In this document: positions 45,395 through 54,777 of the stretch, piece by piece
Position numbering within the stretch: position 1 is the first letter of the stretch
Layout: every line of letters starts with the position of its first letter
Notes under the pieces: generated by a model
What the model was told of the DNA's origin: nothing
Databases searched by the model: none
Seen by the model: only the letters and a program-made list of their open reading frames with translations
DNA from: Faecalimonas sp.
Lineage (GTDB): Bacteria > Bacillota > Clostridia > Lachnospirales > Lachnospiraceae
NCBI GenBank assembly: GCA_029264305.1
Contig: JARICA010000019.1
Location: 1-64,000, forward strand
Reading direction: 5' to 3'
Length of the DNA: 64,000 bases
Translations under genes and position numbers: made by a program

Positions 45395-46447
45395 TTATTG
45401 ATTTAAAAGTTGTTTTTCCAAAGAATCATAATCATAAGTACGACCTTCAAAGTTGTTAAATTTATTCTTTACAACAGGTCTTGTCTCTGCTCTTCTATGA
45501 ATTACTGTTTGTCTATGAGCAGAATCTAGGCGTTGTAAATCAGCAAGATGATGCACGTTGGACGTAATCCATTTTTTTAAAATAGAATCGGTATATTCAA
45601 AACTTGGTTGGTGCAGTTTTGCCATTGTGCGATTACATGCTTCGATGATTAAATCTAGAGTAAATCCATATTCTTCTGTCCATTTTTTGATATAAGCTAA
45701 TTCTGGTGCGGCAGCAGAACGTCCTTTAATTCCAAAAGCATTTAAAATTGAATAGCAGTTTTTGTTATAAAATTTTGAACTATTTCTTGCTTCTTCTACC
45801 GTTGTGATATTTTCTTCTGACCATGCAAGAGCTACTTTTTGAATATAATGGATACTTTTGTGTCCATTTTCCACACAGTATTCAATTAGGTATTCTACAA
45901 GTTCTGCAGAAAAATGCAAGTTGTCATAAAAATAAGTGATGGATTCAATATCTGTTGCTGATAATGTTTTTCCAAGATACTGTTCAGCAATAAATAACAA
46001 AGATTTTAATTCTTTCCGATTCTTAACTTGTTCAATATTAGAATTCTTTGTAGAAGGTTTTTCCTCGGTAAGTTTTTCAGGTATAACAATTGGTGTTGGT
46101 TCAGTAATAGGAGTGAGTTCTTCAATAGTACTTTCATTCTCCGTCTCAGTTGGTATACCACCTACGTTAATACTGTCAATTTCGTTATTAGAAGTATAAG
46201 TAAGAGTAATCAATCCTTCTTTTTCCCAGTATTTTAAAGCACGCAAAATATCCTTTTCTGTATTCTCAAGGCAATCAGCAATAGTAGAGATTGTCACAGT
46301 GGTACATGGATTTTGCAAATGACGAAGCAATAGCAGATACACTTTCACATATTCGCCATTTGCACGTGCCATATAATTATCTATAAAATCATTTTCAATA
46401 CATGTAGAATTCATCTGAAGATGATTGTGTAATTTTAATGCTTTCAT
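45395..46447 (-). CDS. DnaD-domain replication initiation protein
   Basis: A 350-residue primosome protein of the DnaD/DnaB (Gram-positive) group. The N-terminal winged helix is visible (YMARANGEYVKVYLLLLRHL, TISTIADCLE), followed by an acidic low-complexity linker rich in E, T and P, then two DnaD-like domains ending in FEYTDSILKKWI and the C-terminal YDSLEKQLLNQ. It would help DnaA recruit the helicase loader encoded next. First gene of the operon; three DnaA boxes lie upstream of its promoter. Confidence 0.85.
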   Translation of the reverse strand: MKALKLHNHLQMNSTCIENDFIDNYMARANGEYVKVYLLLLRHLQNPCTTVTISTIADCLENTEKDILRALKYWEKEGLITLTYTSNNEIDSINVGGIPTETENESTIEELTPITEPTPIVIPEKLTEEKPSTKNSNIEQVKNRKELKSLLFIAEQYLGKTLSATDIESITYFYDNLHFSAELVEYLIEYCVENGHKSIHYIQKVALAWSEENITTVEEARNSSKFYNKNCYSILNAFGIKGRSAAAPELAYIKKWTEEYGFTLDLIIEACNRTMAKLHQPSFEYTDSILKKWITSNVHHLADLQRLDSAHRQTVIHRRAETRPVVKNKFNNFEGRTYDYDSLEKQLLNQ

Positions 46448-46495
46448 TGTATCTTTACCCCTTCAAAAAGTAAGTTCTTCTTCGTTCGTATGCGT

Positions 46496-46523
46496 ATTAT
46501 AACACTATATTAGCATAGGACAA
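46496..46523 (-). promoter_or_regulatory. dnaD-dnaI-prs operon promoter
   Basis: On the minus strand TTGTCC (46523-46518) and TATAAT (46501-46496) with a 16-base spacer; the -10 is perfect and the -35 weak. Confidence 0.6.
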
Positions 46524-46553
46524 AGAACTTTTCGGTGGAAAACTTAGCTTTTT

Positions 46554-46586
46554 TGTGGATAAAAAAAATGTGGATAATGTGGATAA
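46554..46586 (-). promoter_or_regulatory. cluster of three perfect DnaA boxes
   Basis: On the minus strand TTATCCACA occurs three times without mismatch, at 46586-46578, 46577-46569 and 46562-46554. The first two abut directly; the third is six bases further on. A fourth partial match (GTGGAAA) lies inside the murC stop region. All point the same way. They begin one base past the murC stop codon and end 31 bases before the -35 of the dnaD promoter. DnaA regulation or titration here is inferred. Confidence 0.85.
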
Positions 46587-47972
46587 CTATGTGGAAAGTA
46601 ATGATTCTCCAATGTTTACAACGTCTCCAGCACCCATAGTTATCAACAAATCATCGGGGATACAGTGTTTAAGCACAAAATTTTCCACTGATTTAAAATC
46701 AGGAAAATAGTGTGCATCTGTTCCTAATTTTTGAATTTCTTCAGCAAGAATTTCGGAAGACATTCCTAAAGTATCTGTTTCTCTAGCTGCGTAAATATCA
46801 ACAAGGAGGACATGATCTGCTAGAGAAAGAGCTTCTGCAAATTCATGGAAAAAGGCCTTCGTCCTTGTATAAGTATGTGGTTGGAAAATACACCAAGTTT
46901 CTCTGTGTGGATAATGTTTTACAGAAGAAAGTGTAGCTGTAATTTCTGTAGGATGATGTGCATAATCATCAATAATTGTAAATCCATTTTTTTCGCCTTT
47001 GTATTCAAAGCGTCTATCTGTTCCAGAGAAAGATAAAAGTCCTTTTTTTATTGAAGTTAAAGGAACTTCTGTAAGTTCTCCTACTGCGATAGCTGCAAGA
47101 GCATTAGATATATTGTGATCTCCTGTAACAGAAAGAGAGATGCGATCAATAAATTCTCCAAAACGGAAAAAGTCAAAAGAAGGACAACCTGTCTCATGGT
47201 AAGAGATATTTTTTGCACAATAATCATAATCGCCGTTTAGACCATAAGTTAAGATACGACAAGTAAGTCCATCTGTGATAGAATTTATATTTTTAATTTC
47301 ACCGTTAATTACAAGAGTGCCTTCCTCATTTTGAGGGAGTAATTGTGCAAAACGATGGAAAGAGTGACGAATATCGTGAATATCTTTAAAAAAGTCCATA
47401 TGATCTTCTTCCACATTTAAGATAACACTTATCTTTGGAAGAAAGTGTAAAAAACTATTTGTATATTCACAAGCTTCAGTAACAAATATGCCTGAATTAC
47501 CTACACGAATATTTCCATTAATTGCTTTTAAGATACCACCAACAGAAATAGTAGGATCTTTTTCTCCAGCTAAAAGGACATGAGATAACATGGAAGTGGT
47601 AGTTGTCTTTCCATGTGTCCCGGAAACGGCGATCGGACATTCGTAGTTTGTCATCAATTGTCCAAGAAGTTCGGCACGAGATAACATTGGGATATTTTGA
47701 CGAACAGCTTCTGCAAATTCTTCATTATCTTCATGAATAGCAGCTGTATAAATGACAACATCAATACCGCTAACAATATTGGCTGCTTTTTGTCCGTAAA
47801 AAATATTGGCACCTTTTTTAGTGAGATGTTGCGTAAGAGAAGATTCCTTATTGTCTGACCCAGAAACAGTAAAGGATTCTTTTAATAAAATTTCAGCCAA
47901 ACCACTCATACTGATTCCACCGATACCGATAAAATGCACATGGATTGGCTTTTTAAAATCAATTTTATACAT
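46587..47972 (-). CDS. murC: UDP-N-acetylmuramate--L-alanine ligase
   Basis: Adds L-Ala to UDP-MurNAc, the first amino-acid ligation of peptidoglycan synthesis. 461 residues. N-terminal VHFIGIGGISMSGLAEIL nucleotide fold, the ATP loop VSGTHGKTTTTSML, the central NVEEDHMDFF and the C-terminal IIDDYAHHPTEI. The ATG at 47972 has GGGGAG seven bases upstream; an in-frame ATG 13 codons earlier lies too near the transcript start. It precedes the DnaA boxes and the dnaD operon. Confidence 0.96.
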   Translation of the reverse strand: MYKIDFKKPIHVHFIGIGGISMSGLAEILLKESFTVSGSDNKESSLTQHLTKKGANIFYGQKAANIVSGIDVVIYTAAIHEDNEEFAEAVRQNIPMLSRAELLGQLMTNYECPIAVSGTHGKTTTTSMLSHVLLAGEKDPTISVGGILKAINGNIRVGNSGIFVTEACEYTNSFLHFLPKISVILNVEEDHMDFFKDIHDIRHSFHRFAQLLPQNEEGTLVINGEIKNINSITDGLTCRILTYGLNGDYDYCAKNISYHETGCPSFDFFRFGEFIDRISLSVTGDHNISNALAAIAVGELTEVPLTSIKKGLLSFSGTDRRFEYKGEKNGFTIIDDYAHHPTEITATLSSVKHYPHRETWCIFQPHTYTRTKAFFHEFAEALSLADHVLLVDIYAARETDTLGMSSEILAEEIQKLGTDAHYFPDFKSVENFVLKHCIPDDLLITMGAGDVVNIGESLLST

Positions 47973-48031
47973 AAAAATGCTCCCCATTCTTTTTTTTACA
48001 TTTTTTAACATATTTTATAGTCTACGATTAT

Positions 48032-48060
48032 ATTATAACTATTGTAGGATAAAATGCCAA
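48032..48060 (-). promoter_or_regulatory. murC promoter
   Basis: On the minus strand TTGGCA (48060-48055) and TATAAT (48037-48032) with a 17-base spacer, about 50 bases before the chosen start codon. Confidence 0.75.
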
Positions 48061-48125
48061 GCCATTTCTTTTTGTCATAATTGTATGAAAAAAGAAAAAA
48101 ACATTCAAAGAAATTGTAAAAAATG

Positions 48126-48154
48126 TTCACGGATGGGTTTGTGTGTGATATAAT
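48126..48154 (+). promoter_or_regulatory. glgC promoter
   Basis: TTCACG (48126-48131) and TATAAT (48149-48154) with a 17-base spacer; divergent from the murC promoter. Confidence 0.6.
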
Positions 48155-48184
48155 AAAATTATTATTACTGGAAGGGGCGATGAC

Positions 48185-49456
48185 ATGATAAAAAAGGAAA
48201 TGATAGCAATGCTTTTAGCAGGCGGACAAGGAAGTAGACTTGGCGTTTTAACAGCAAAAGTAGCGAAGCCTGCAGTTTCGTTTGGTGGAAAATATAGAAT
48301 TATAGATTTTCCGTTAAGTAACTGTATCAACTCTGGAATTGATACAGTAGGGGTATTGACGCAGTATCAACCATTAAGATTAAATACACATATTGGAATT
48401 GGGATACCATGGGATTTAGATCGCAATGTAGGAGGAGTAACGGTATTACCTCCGTATGAAAAAAGTACAAGTAGTGAGTGGTATTCGGGAACAGCAAATG
48501 CTATTTATCAAAATTTGGATTATATGAGTGCATACAATCCAGATTATGTCTTGATTTTGTCTGGAGATCATATTTATAAAATGGATTACGAAGTAATGTT
48601 GGATTTTCATAAAGAAAATAATGCAGATGTTACTATAGCAGCAATGCCAGTGCCATTAGAAGAAGCAAGTCGTTTTGGTATTGTAATTACGGATGAAGAA
48701 GGAAAAATTGAAGATTTTGAAGAGAAGCCAGCACAGCCAAGAAGTAATTTAGCGTCTATGGGAATTTATATTTTTAGTTGGCCAGTTTTAAAGCAGGCTT
48801 TGCAAGATTTATCAAGTCAGCCAAATTGTGATTTTGGAAAACATATTATTCCATATTGTCACAGCAAAAATCAGAGATTATTCGCATATGAATATAATGG
48901 ATATTGGAAAGATGTTGGAACATTAAGTTCGTATTGGGAAGCGAACATGGAATTAATCGATATTATTCCAGAATTTAATTTATATGAAGAGTTTTGGAAG
49001 ATTTATACAAATTCGGGTGTACTTCCACCGAATTATGTTTCGGATCAATCAGTGGTTGAAAGAAGTATTATTTGTAATGGTGCTAGTGTTTATGGTGAGG
49101 TACATAATTCCATTTTAGGTTCAAGGGTACGTATTGGAAAAGGAACAATCATAAGAGATTCCATTATTATGAATGAAACAGAAATTGGCGAGAATTGTGT
49201 GGTGGACAAAGCAATTATTGCAGAAACCGTAAAGATTGGAAATAATGTTACTATCGGAATAGGAAGTGACAAGCCAAATAAAATGCGTCCAGATATTTAT
49301 AATTCAGGATTGACAACAATAGGAGAAAAAAGTGTAATCCCGTCGGATGTACAAATAGGAAAAAATACCGCCATTAGTGGTGTGACATCAAAAGAAGATT
49401 ATGTAGGTGGAGTGCTTGAAAGTGGTGAAACATTAATAAAGGCAGGTGAAAGATAG
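48185..49456 (+). CDS. glgC: glucose-1-phosphate adenylyltransferase GlgC
   Basis: Makes ADP-glucose from glucose 1-phosphate and ATP, the committed step of glycogen synthesis. 423 residues. Nucleotidyltransferase domain with [20 protein letters not shown] at the N-terminus, [26 protein letters not shown] and the glucose-phosphate site EEKPAQPR, followed by a left-handed beta-helix domain. GGAAGGGG lies upstream of the ATG. glgD follows two bases after the stop. Confidence 0.95.
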   Translation: MIKKEMIAMLLAGGQGSRLGVLTAKVAKPAVSFGGKYRIIDFPLSNCINSGIDTVGVLTQYQPLRLNTHIGIGIPWDLDRNVGGVTVLPPYEKSTSSEWYSGTANAIYQNLDYMSAYNPDYVLILSGDHIYKMDYEVMLDFHKENNADVTIAAMPVPLEEASRFGIVITDEEGKIEDFEEKPAQPRSNLASMGIYIFSWPVLKQALQDLSSQPNCDFGKHIIPYCHSKNQRLFAYEYNGYWKDVGTLSSYWEANMELIDIIPEFNLYEEFWKIYTNSGVLPPNYVSDQSVVERSIICNGASVYGEVHNSILGSRVRIGKGTIIRDSIIMNETEIGENCVVDKAIIAETVKIGNNVTIGIGSDKPNKMRPDIYNSGLTTIGEKSVIPSDVQIGKNTAISGVTSKEDYVGGVLESGETLIKAGER

Positions 49457-49458
49457 GT

Positions 49459-50577
49459 ATGAGAGCAGTAGGTATTATTTTAGCAGGTGGAAATAACAAT
49501 AGAATGAAAGAACTGACGGATAAACGTGCAGTTGCAGCAATGCCGGTTGGGGGAAGTTATAGGTGTATTGATTTTGCACTTAGTAATATGACTAATTCCA
49601 ATATACAGAAAGTTGCAGTATTGACTCAGTATAACGCACGATCTTTAAATGAACATATGAATTCATCAAAATGGTGGAATTTTGGAAGAAAACAAGGTGG
49701 TTTATATGTTTTTACACCTACTATTACAAAAGATAACGGATACTGGTATAGAGGAACAGCAGATGCAATTTATCAAAATCTTGATTTTTTGAAGAAATCA
49801 CATGAACCATATGTCATTATTACTTCAGCAGATGCGGTTTATAAATTGGATTATAATGAGGTTTTAGAATATCATATTAGAAAACAAGCAGATATTACTG
49901 TTGTATGTAAAGATTTAGAACCGGGGGATACTGCAAGACGTTATGGGACAATCAAGATGAATGAGGATTGCTTGATTGAAGAATTTGAAGAAAAGCCAAT
50001 GCTTGCAAAATCAAGAACAATTTCTACAGGAATCTATATACTTCGTAGAAGACAGTTGATTGATTTGATTGAGAAAGCAGCAGAGGAAGAGAATTATGAT
50101 TTTGTAACAGATATTTTAATTCGTTATAAGAATGTAAAGAAAATTTACGGATACAAAATTAAAAATTATTGGAGTAATATTTCAACAGTAGATGCTTATT
50201 ATAAAACGAATATGGATTTTTTAAAACCAGAAGTAAGAGAATATTTTTTCCAAGAATTGCCAAGAGTATATTCTAAAGTAAGCGATTTGCCTCCAGCAAA
50301 ATATAACCCAGGAGCAGTTGTGAAAAATAGTTTGGTTGCAAGTGGAAGTATTATAAATGGTACAGTTGAAAATTCTGTTTTATTTAAAAAAGTATTTGTT
50401 GGAAATAACTGTATTATTAAGAACTCCATTATTTTAAATGATGTGTATCTTGGAGATAATACATATATTGAAAATTGTATCGTGGAAAGTAGAGATACAA
50501 TTCGAGCAAATACTCGTTATATAGGTGAGAATGGCGTAAAAGTTGTGGTAGAAAAAAATGATAGGTATATATTCTAA
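49459..50577 (+). CDS. glgD: glucose-1-phosphate adenylyltransferase subunit GlgD
   Basis: A 372-residue homologue of GlgC. It keeps the overall fold and RGTADAIYQNLDFL but the N-terminal nucleotide loop is ILAGGNNNRMKELTDKRAVA, lacking the usual G-G-R-L arrangement, and LSGDH is replaced by TSADAVYK. In Firmicutes GlgD is a mostly inactive subunit that stimulates GlgC in a heteromer. Placement two bases after glgC and AGGTGAAAG upstream support this pairing. Confidence 0.93.
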   Translation: MRAVGIILAGGNNNRMKELTDKRAVAAMPVGGSYRCIDFALSNMTNSNIQKVAVLTQYNARSLNEHMNSSKWWNFGRKQGGLYVFTPTITKDNGYWYRGTADAIYQNLDFLKKSHEPYVIITSADAVYKLDYNEVLEYHIRKQADITVVCKDLEPGDTARRYGTIKMNEDCLIEEFEEKPMLAKSRTISTGIYILRRRQLIDLIEKAAEEENYDFVTDILIRYKNVKKIYGYKIKNYWSNISTVDAYYKTNMDFLKPEVREYFFQELPRVYSKVSDLPPAKYNPGAVVKNSLVASGSIINGTVENSVLFKKVFVGNNCIIKNSIILNDVYLGDNTYIENCIVESRDTIRANTRYIGENGVKVVVEKNDRYIF

Positions 50578-50595
50578 TTTAAGGAGGCTAAAGAT

Positions 50596-50880
50596 ATGCA
50601 GATTACAGACGTACGAGTAAGAAAGGTAGCAAAGGAAGGAAAATTAAAAGCTGTAGTATCTATTACTATGGATGAGGAATTTGTAGTACATGATATAAAA
50701 GTTATTGAAGGAGAAAAGGGATTATTTATTGCAATGCCAAGTAAAAAATCTTTGGATGGAGAATATAGAGATATTGCACATCCTATTAATTCTGCGACAA
50801 GAGATAGAATACAAAAGATGATTTTAGAAAAATATGAAGAAGCATTACAAGAAGAAACAGAGATTGAAAATGCTGTATAA
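50596..50880 (+). CDS. spoVG: septation protein SpoVG
   Basis: A 94-residue DNA/RNA-binding regulator first found in sporulation. The conserved N-terminus [19 protein letters not shown] and the [20 protein letters not shown] block leave little doubt. AAGGAGG lies before the ATG. It follows glgD by 18 bases and probably shares its transcript; no separate promoter is evident. A strong terminator follows. Confidence 0.96.
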   Translation: MQITDVRVRKVAKEGKLKAVVSITMDEEFVVHDIKVIEGEKGLFIAMPSKKSLDGEYRDIAHPINSATRDRIQKMILEKYEEALQEETEIENAV

Positions 50881-50898
50881 AATTCAAAAATAATAGGC

Positions 50899-50932
50899 TG
50901 CCACGAAATATATTTATTTCGTGGCACTTTTT
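50899..50932 (+). terminator. glgC-glgD-spoVG terminator
   Basis: TGCCACGAAATA and TATTTCGTGGCA form a perfect 12-bp stem with a four-base loop, followed by Ts. Confidence 0.92.
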
Positions 50933-50950
50933 ATATGAATTGTGTATAAT
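50922..50950 (+). promoter_or_regulatory. promoter overlapping the spoVG terminator
   Basis: TATAAT (50945-50950) lies 17 bases after TGGCAC (50922-50927), which is part of the 3' arm of the terminator hairpin. The -10 is perfect, the -35 weak. Confidence 0.45.
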
Positions 50951-50975
50951 AGATAAAAACTAAAGGGGAAAATGA

Positions 50976-51629
50976 ATGGATATCAAAGATTGTATTTTAT
51001 ATGAAGATCAATATTTGCTTGTTTGTCATAAATTACCTAGAATAGCTACGCAGACAAGCCGGATAGGTGAGAAAGATATGGTAAGTTTGCTAAAAAATTA
51101 TTTATACCAGAAATCGCTAAAAAAACAAGAACCCTATCTTGCGGTTATACATCGCTTAGATCAAATGGTAGAAGGGGTGCTAGTCTTTGCAAAAACTCCT
51201 TTTGCTGCGAAAGAATTGAGTAGACAATTACAACAAAAAGAGTTTGGAAAGCAATATAAAGCTATAGTTTGTAAAAGTCCATCTGAAAAAAGTGGGACCT
51301 TAATTAATTTTATGATAAAAGATAAAAAATCTAATACATCCAGGATATGTAATGAGCAGGATGTAGGAGCGAAAAAGGCAATTTTGCATTATGAAGTGGT
51401 TGATGAAAATAAAGATGGAACAGCAATAGTACACATATATTTAGAAACTGGTCGACATCATCAAATAAGAGTGCAGTTAGCAAATATTGGTTGTGGAATT
51501 ATGGGAGATGCAAAATACAATGCAGGTAATTATGACAGAGAGAAATGGGATAAGATTGCATTGTGTGCATATCGTTTACGTTTTATACATCCAAAGACAA
51601 AAAAGGAAATGGTGTTTGAATTGAAGTAA
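50976..51629 (+). CDS. RluA-family RNA pseudouridine synthase
   Basis: A 217-residue protein converting uridine to pseudouridine in rRNA or tRNA. The catalytic block is IHRLDQMVEGVLVFAKT near residue 60 with the essential Asp, and TGRHHQIRVQLANIG lies in the C-terminal half. It lacks the N-terminal S4 domain of longer RluD-type enzymes. AAAGGGG precedes the ATG. The target position cannot be assigned. Confidence 0.88.
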   Translation: MDIKDCILYEDQYLLVCHKLPRIATQTSRIGEKDMVSLLKNYLYQKSLKKQEPYLAVIHRLDQMVEGVLVFAKTPFAAKELSRQLQQKEFGKQYKAIVCKSPSEKSGTLINFMIKDKKSNTSRICNEQDVGAKKAILHYEVVDENKDGTAIVHIYLETGRHHQIRVQLANIGCGIMGDAKYNAGNYDREKWDKIALCAYRLRFIHPKTKKEMVFELK

Positions 51630-51646
51630 CCTTTCGTTTTACAGAC

Positions 51647-51675
51647 TTGACAAAGGTACATATTTCCCGTAAAAT
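51647..51675 (+). promoter_or_regulatory. proS promoter
   Basis: TTGACA (51647-51652) and TAAAAT (51670-51675) with a 17-base spacer, immediately before the T-box leader. Confidence 0.8.
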
Positions 51676-51684
51676 TACGGTAAG

Positions 51685-51940
51685 TTATACAGATTGGCGA
51701 TGAAGAGGAATAGTATATATAGAGGAAGTTATAGAGAGGAAATTTTTGGTGGAATATTTCTACGGATGCTATATAGAACCTGCCTTTGAGCTTTGCGTGA
51801 AAACGTAACGTATCTCTGCGTTAAAGGGAAGAAAGAGAATTATAATTGACAGGTATATGTTATTATAATTAATTAGGGTGGTACCGCCGAGGTTTTTCGG
51901 TCCCTTTTGGGAAAGAAAAAATCTTGGCGATTTTTATTGT
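51685..51940 (+). promoter_or_regulatory. T-box leader, proline-specific
   Basis: Contains the T-box core AGGGTGGTACCGCC (51875-51888) followed by a terminator. In stem I the context GAA-CCT-GC places a CCT (Pro) specifier codon at 51779-51781, agreeing with the downstream prolyl-tRNA synthetase. Uncharged tRNA-Pro would stabilise the antiterminator and turn on proS. Confidence 0.93.
51885..51936 (+). terminator. T-box attenuator before proS
   Basis: CGCCGAGGTTTTT pairs with AAAAAATCTTGGCG around an inner TCCC/GGGA hairpin, followed by TTTTT. Its 5' arm overlaps the T-box core, as expected for a competing antiterminator. Confidence 0.88.
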
Positions 51941-51977
51941 GTAAATTATTAAGCATATAGTAAAAGGAGAAAATGTT

Positions 51978-53420
51978 ATGGCAAAAGAAAAGAAGTTTGT
52001 AGAAGCGATTACTTCTAGAGATGAAGATTTCGCACAGTGGTACACAGACGTAGTAAGTAAAGCGGAATTGTGTGATTATACAGGAGTAAAAGGTTGTATG
52101 GTTTATCTGCCTAATGGATATGCAATTTGGGAAAAAATGCAAGCAGATCTTGATAAAAGATTTAAGGAAACAGGTGTAGAAAATGTGTATCTTCCAATGT
52201 TGATTCCTGAAAATTTATTACAAAAAGAAAAAGACCATATTGAAGGATTTGCACCAGAAGTTGCATGGGTTACGCATGGGGGAAACGAGCCACTTCAAGA
52301 AAGAATGTGTATTAGACCTACATCGGAAACATTATTCTGCGATCATTGGAGTAAAACAGTGCAATCATACAGAGATCTTCCAAAGATTTGGAACCAATGG
52401 TGTTCGGTACTTCGTTGGGAGAAAACAACAAGACCATTTTTACGTTCTAGAGAGTTTTTATGGCAAGAGGGTCATACGATTCATGCTACATATGAAGAAG
52501 CAGAAGAAAGAACAATTTTGATGCAGAAAATTTACAAAGACTTTATTGAGGAAAGTCTTGCAATTCCACTTGTTGCAGGGAAGAAAACAGATAGTGAAAA
52601 ATTTGCTGGTGCTGAAGATACTTATACAGTAGAAGCGTTGATGCATGATGGAAAAGCATTACAAGCAGCTACAAGTCATTTCTTTGGAAGTGGATTTGCA
52701 GATGCATTTGATATTAAATATTTGGATAAAAATAACGAGTTACACAGTGTATATGAAACATCTTGGGGATTAACCACAAGAATGATTGGTGCATTGATTA
52801 TGGTACATGGGGATGACAGTGGTCTGATTCTTCCACCAAGAATCGCTCCAGTGCAGACAAGAGTAATTCCAATTGCACAGCATAAAGAAGGTGTGCTTGA
52901 AAAAGCAACAGAACTTATGAATGCATTAAAGGTTGCTGGATATGCGGTTAATATGGATGATTCAGATAAGAGTCCAGGATGGAAATTCAGTGAACAAGAA
53001 ATGCAGGGTATTCCAACCCGTATTGAAATTGGACCAAAAGATATTGAAAACAATCAAGTGGTTGTTGTGCGTCGTGATACAAGAGAGAAGATCGTTGTAT
53101 CTTTAGATGAAATTGTAACAAAATTAGGAGAAATTTTAGAGAACATTCAAAAGGATATGTTTGCTAAAGCAAAAGCATTCCTTGATTCACATATTGACAC
53201 TGCGGTTACTATGGATGAAATGATTGAGAAGTTTCAAGAAAATCGAGGATTTATTAAAGCGATGTGGTGTGGAGATGAAGCTTGTGAAGATGAAATCAAA
53301 GCACAGACAGGGGGAGCATCTTCGCGTTGTATCCCACCAGAACAAGAACATTTATCAGATGTATGTATTTGTTGTGGAAAACCTGCGAAACATATGGTTT
53401 ACTGGGGAAAATCTTACTAG
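51978..53420 (+). CDS. proS: proline--tRNA ligase, archaeal/eukaryotic type
   Basis: Class II synthetase charging tRNA-Pro, 480 residues, the compact ProS type 3 lacking the editing INS domain. Visible are [14 protein letters not shown], motif 2 ([24 protein letters not shown]), [18 protein letters not shown] with motif 3, and a C-terminal zinc-binding-like domain with several cysteines ([16 protein letters not shown]). AAAGGAG precedes the ATG. A T-box leader with a Pro specifier controls it. Confidence 0.96.
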   Translation: MAKEKKFVEAITSRDEDFAQWYTDVVSKAELCDYTGVKGCMVYLPNGYAIWEKMQADLDKRFKETGVENVYLPMLIPENLLQKEKDHIEGFAPEVAWVTHGGNEPLQERMCIRPTSETLFCDHWSKTVQSYRDLPKIWNQWCSVLRWEKTTRPFLRSREFLWQEGHTIHATYEEAEERTILMQKIYKDFIEESLAIPLVAGKKTDSEKFAGAEDTYTVEALMHDGKALQAATSHFFGSGFADAFDIKYLDKNNELHSVYETSWGLTTRMIGALIMVHGDDSGLILPPRIAPVQTRVIPIAQHKEGVLEKATELMNALKVAGYAVNMDDSDKSPGWKFSEQEMQGIPTRIEIGPKDIENNQVVVVRRDTREKIVVSLDEIVTKLGEILENIQKDMFAKAKAFLDSHIDTAVTMDEMIEKFQENRGFIKAMWCGDEACEDEIKAQTGGASSRCIPPEQEHLSDVCICCGKPAKHMVYWGKSY

Positions 53421-53428
53421 AAATTGTG

Positions 53429-53466
53429 AGCACTTTGCGATGAGCTATCGCAAGGTGCTATTTTTA
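53429..53466 (+). terminator. proS terminator
   Basis: AGCACTTTGCGAT and ATCGCAAGGTGCT form a 13-bp stem (one T-G pair) with a five-base loop, followed by TTTTT. Confidence 0.9.
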
Positions 53467-53505
53467 TCTCATAGGAAACAATTAAATAGTTGGAGGAAAA
53501 AATAT

Positions 53506-54699
53506 ATGTGGTATCAGAAAGATTGGTTTACGGGAATTGATTATTATAATTTGAAAGAAAAGCAAATATATGTTTCTGAAAAGCATATTGTAAGCCCGAT
53601 AGAACAAAAATTTCATGAACAGACAGAAATTTATTATATAGAAAGTGGAGATGCAGATATTTGGATTAATGGAGAAAAATACCATCTGAAAGAAGGCAGT
53701 TTTTTTTGTTTATATATGCATTTATTTTATAGAATTGAAAATATTCGTGAGCCCTTATGTTGCATGAAAATTTCTTTTCAAATAGGAGTATTTATGTTTC
53801 TTTGTTTTGAACAAAGAAAAGTATGGGAAAATGAAGCATTGATTTATAAGGTATATCCATTATTGCAACTAGAAGAGGATGAAAAGAAAAAGGTCAATGG
53901 AATTTTTCGGGAATTATTAATTGAGGAAAAAGAGCAAAGATTTGCTTATCAGAATATTCATATTTATTATGCTATGCAACTTCATGCCTTATATTGTAGA
54001 TATGCTATGGAAAGAGAAAAGAAGAACAATGAAGATAAAAATCCAATTTGGAATGTGATACAAAGAGTATTGCTGAATACAAGTAAAACGGTATCATTAG
54101 AGGAATATGCAAAAGAATTGGGAATGACTTCGGTTACATTAAATCGAAAAATTGTAAAATTATGTGGATATACATTTTTTCAATTACAGAAAATGGGGAA
54201 AATATATAATGCATGTGCGTTACTTCATTTCCCAGATTTGAATATACAATATATCAGTGATTACTTAGGGTTTACAGGAGTGGAAGATTTCTATCGTGTA
54301 TTTAAACGCTATATGAAAATGAGTGTTAGAGAATATCAGAGAAAAAATATTGGATGTGGAGCCAAGATGCTATCTGCTGAAGAAGGTTTACAGATTTTAC
54401 AATATCTTTTATTACATTTTCAGAAATCATTTAATTTGGAAGAAATGTCAATTTCTTTGAAGATGAAAGTTCCACTTATGGAAAAACGAGTGAGAGAAGA
54501 ATTTGGGCGGAGTGTGCAAGAATTATTAGAAGAGATTAGAATAAGGATTGCTTGTAGTTACTTGTCTGCAACTGAAAAAAGTATTACACAGATTTCAAAT
54601 GAGGTAGGGTTTGGAAATATTTCTTCATTTCAAAGAAGTTTTGCGAAATATATGAATCAAACGCCGAGCCAGTACAGGAAATATAGTAAATGTCAATAA
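53506..54699 (+). CDS. AraC-family regulator with two HTH domains
   Basis: A 397-residue protein. The N-terminal 140 residues resemble an AraC cupin-like sensor (EQTEIYYIESGDADIWINGEK). Two complete AraC-type DNA-binding domains follow: about 180-283 (SLEEYAKELGMTSVTLNRKI; ISDYLGFTGVEDFYRVFKRY) and about 290-397 (ITQISNEVGFGNISSFQRSF; MNQTPSQYRKY). Two full tandem copies in one chain are uncommon. The ATG at 53506 has GGAGG upstream; a longer reading frame into proS is rejected. It probably controls the flavoprotein reductase gene 78 bases downstream. Confidence 0.82.
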   Translation: MWYQKDWFTGIDYYNLKEKQIYVSEKHIVSPIEQKFHEQTEIYYIESGDADIWINGEKYHLKEGSFFCLYMHLFYRIENIREPLCCMKISFQIGVFMFLCFEQRKVWENEALIYKVYPLLQLEEDEKKKVNGIFRELLIEEKEQRFAYQNIHIYYAMQLHALYCRYAMEREKKNNEDKNPIWNVIQRVLLNTSKTVSLEEYAKELGMTSVTLNRKIVKLCGYTFFQLQKMGKIYNACALLHFPDLNIQYISDYLGFTGVEDFYRVFKRYMKMSVREYQRKNIGCGAKMLSAEEGLQILQYLLLHFQKSFNLEEMSISLKMKVPLMEKRVREEFGRSVQELLEEIRIRIACSYLSATEKSITQISNEVGFGNISSFQRSFAKYMNQTPSQYRKYSKCQ

Positions 54700-54777
54700 T
54701 TGATAATAATATTACAAAATGTGAATATCTATTTTAAAAAAATTGCCATATAATGAAAAAAAAGGAGGTAAAAAATT

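Noticed and set aside
46554..46586. DnaA boxes as the chromosomal origin
   Set aside because: No dnaA, dnaN, gyrase genes or extended AT-rich unwinding region nearby; a regulatory or titration site is simpler.
53224..53505. 94-residue N-terminal extension of the AraC protein overlapping proS
   Set aside because: The extension has no ribosome site, lies in the proS gene and crosses the proS terminator; ATG at 53506 has GGAGG.
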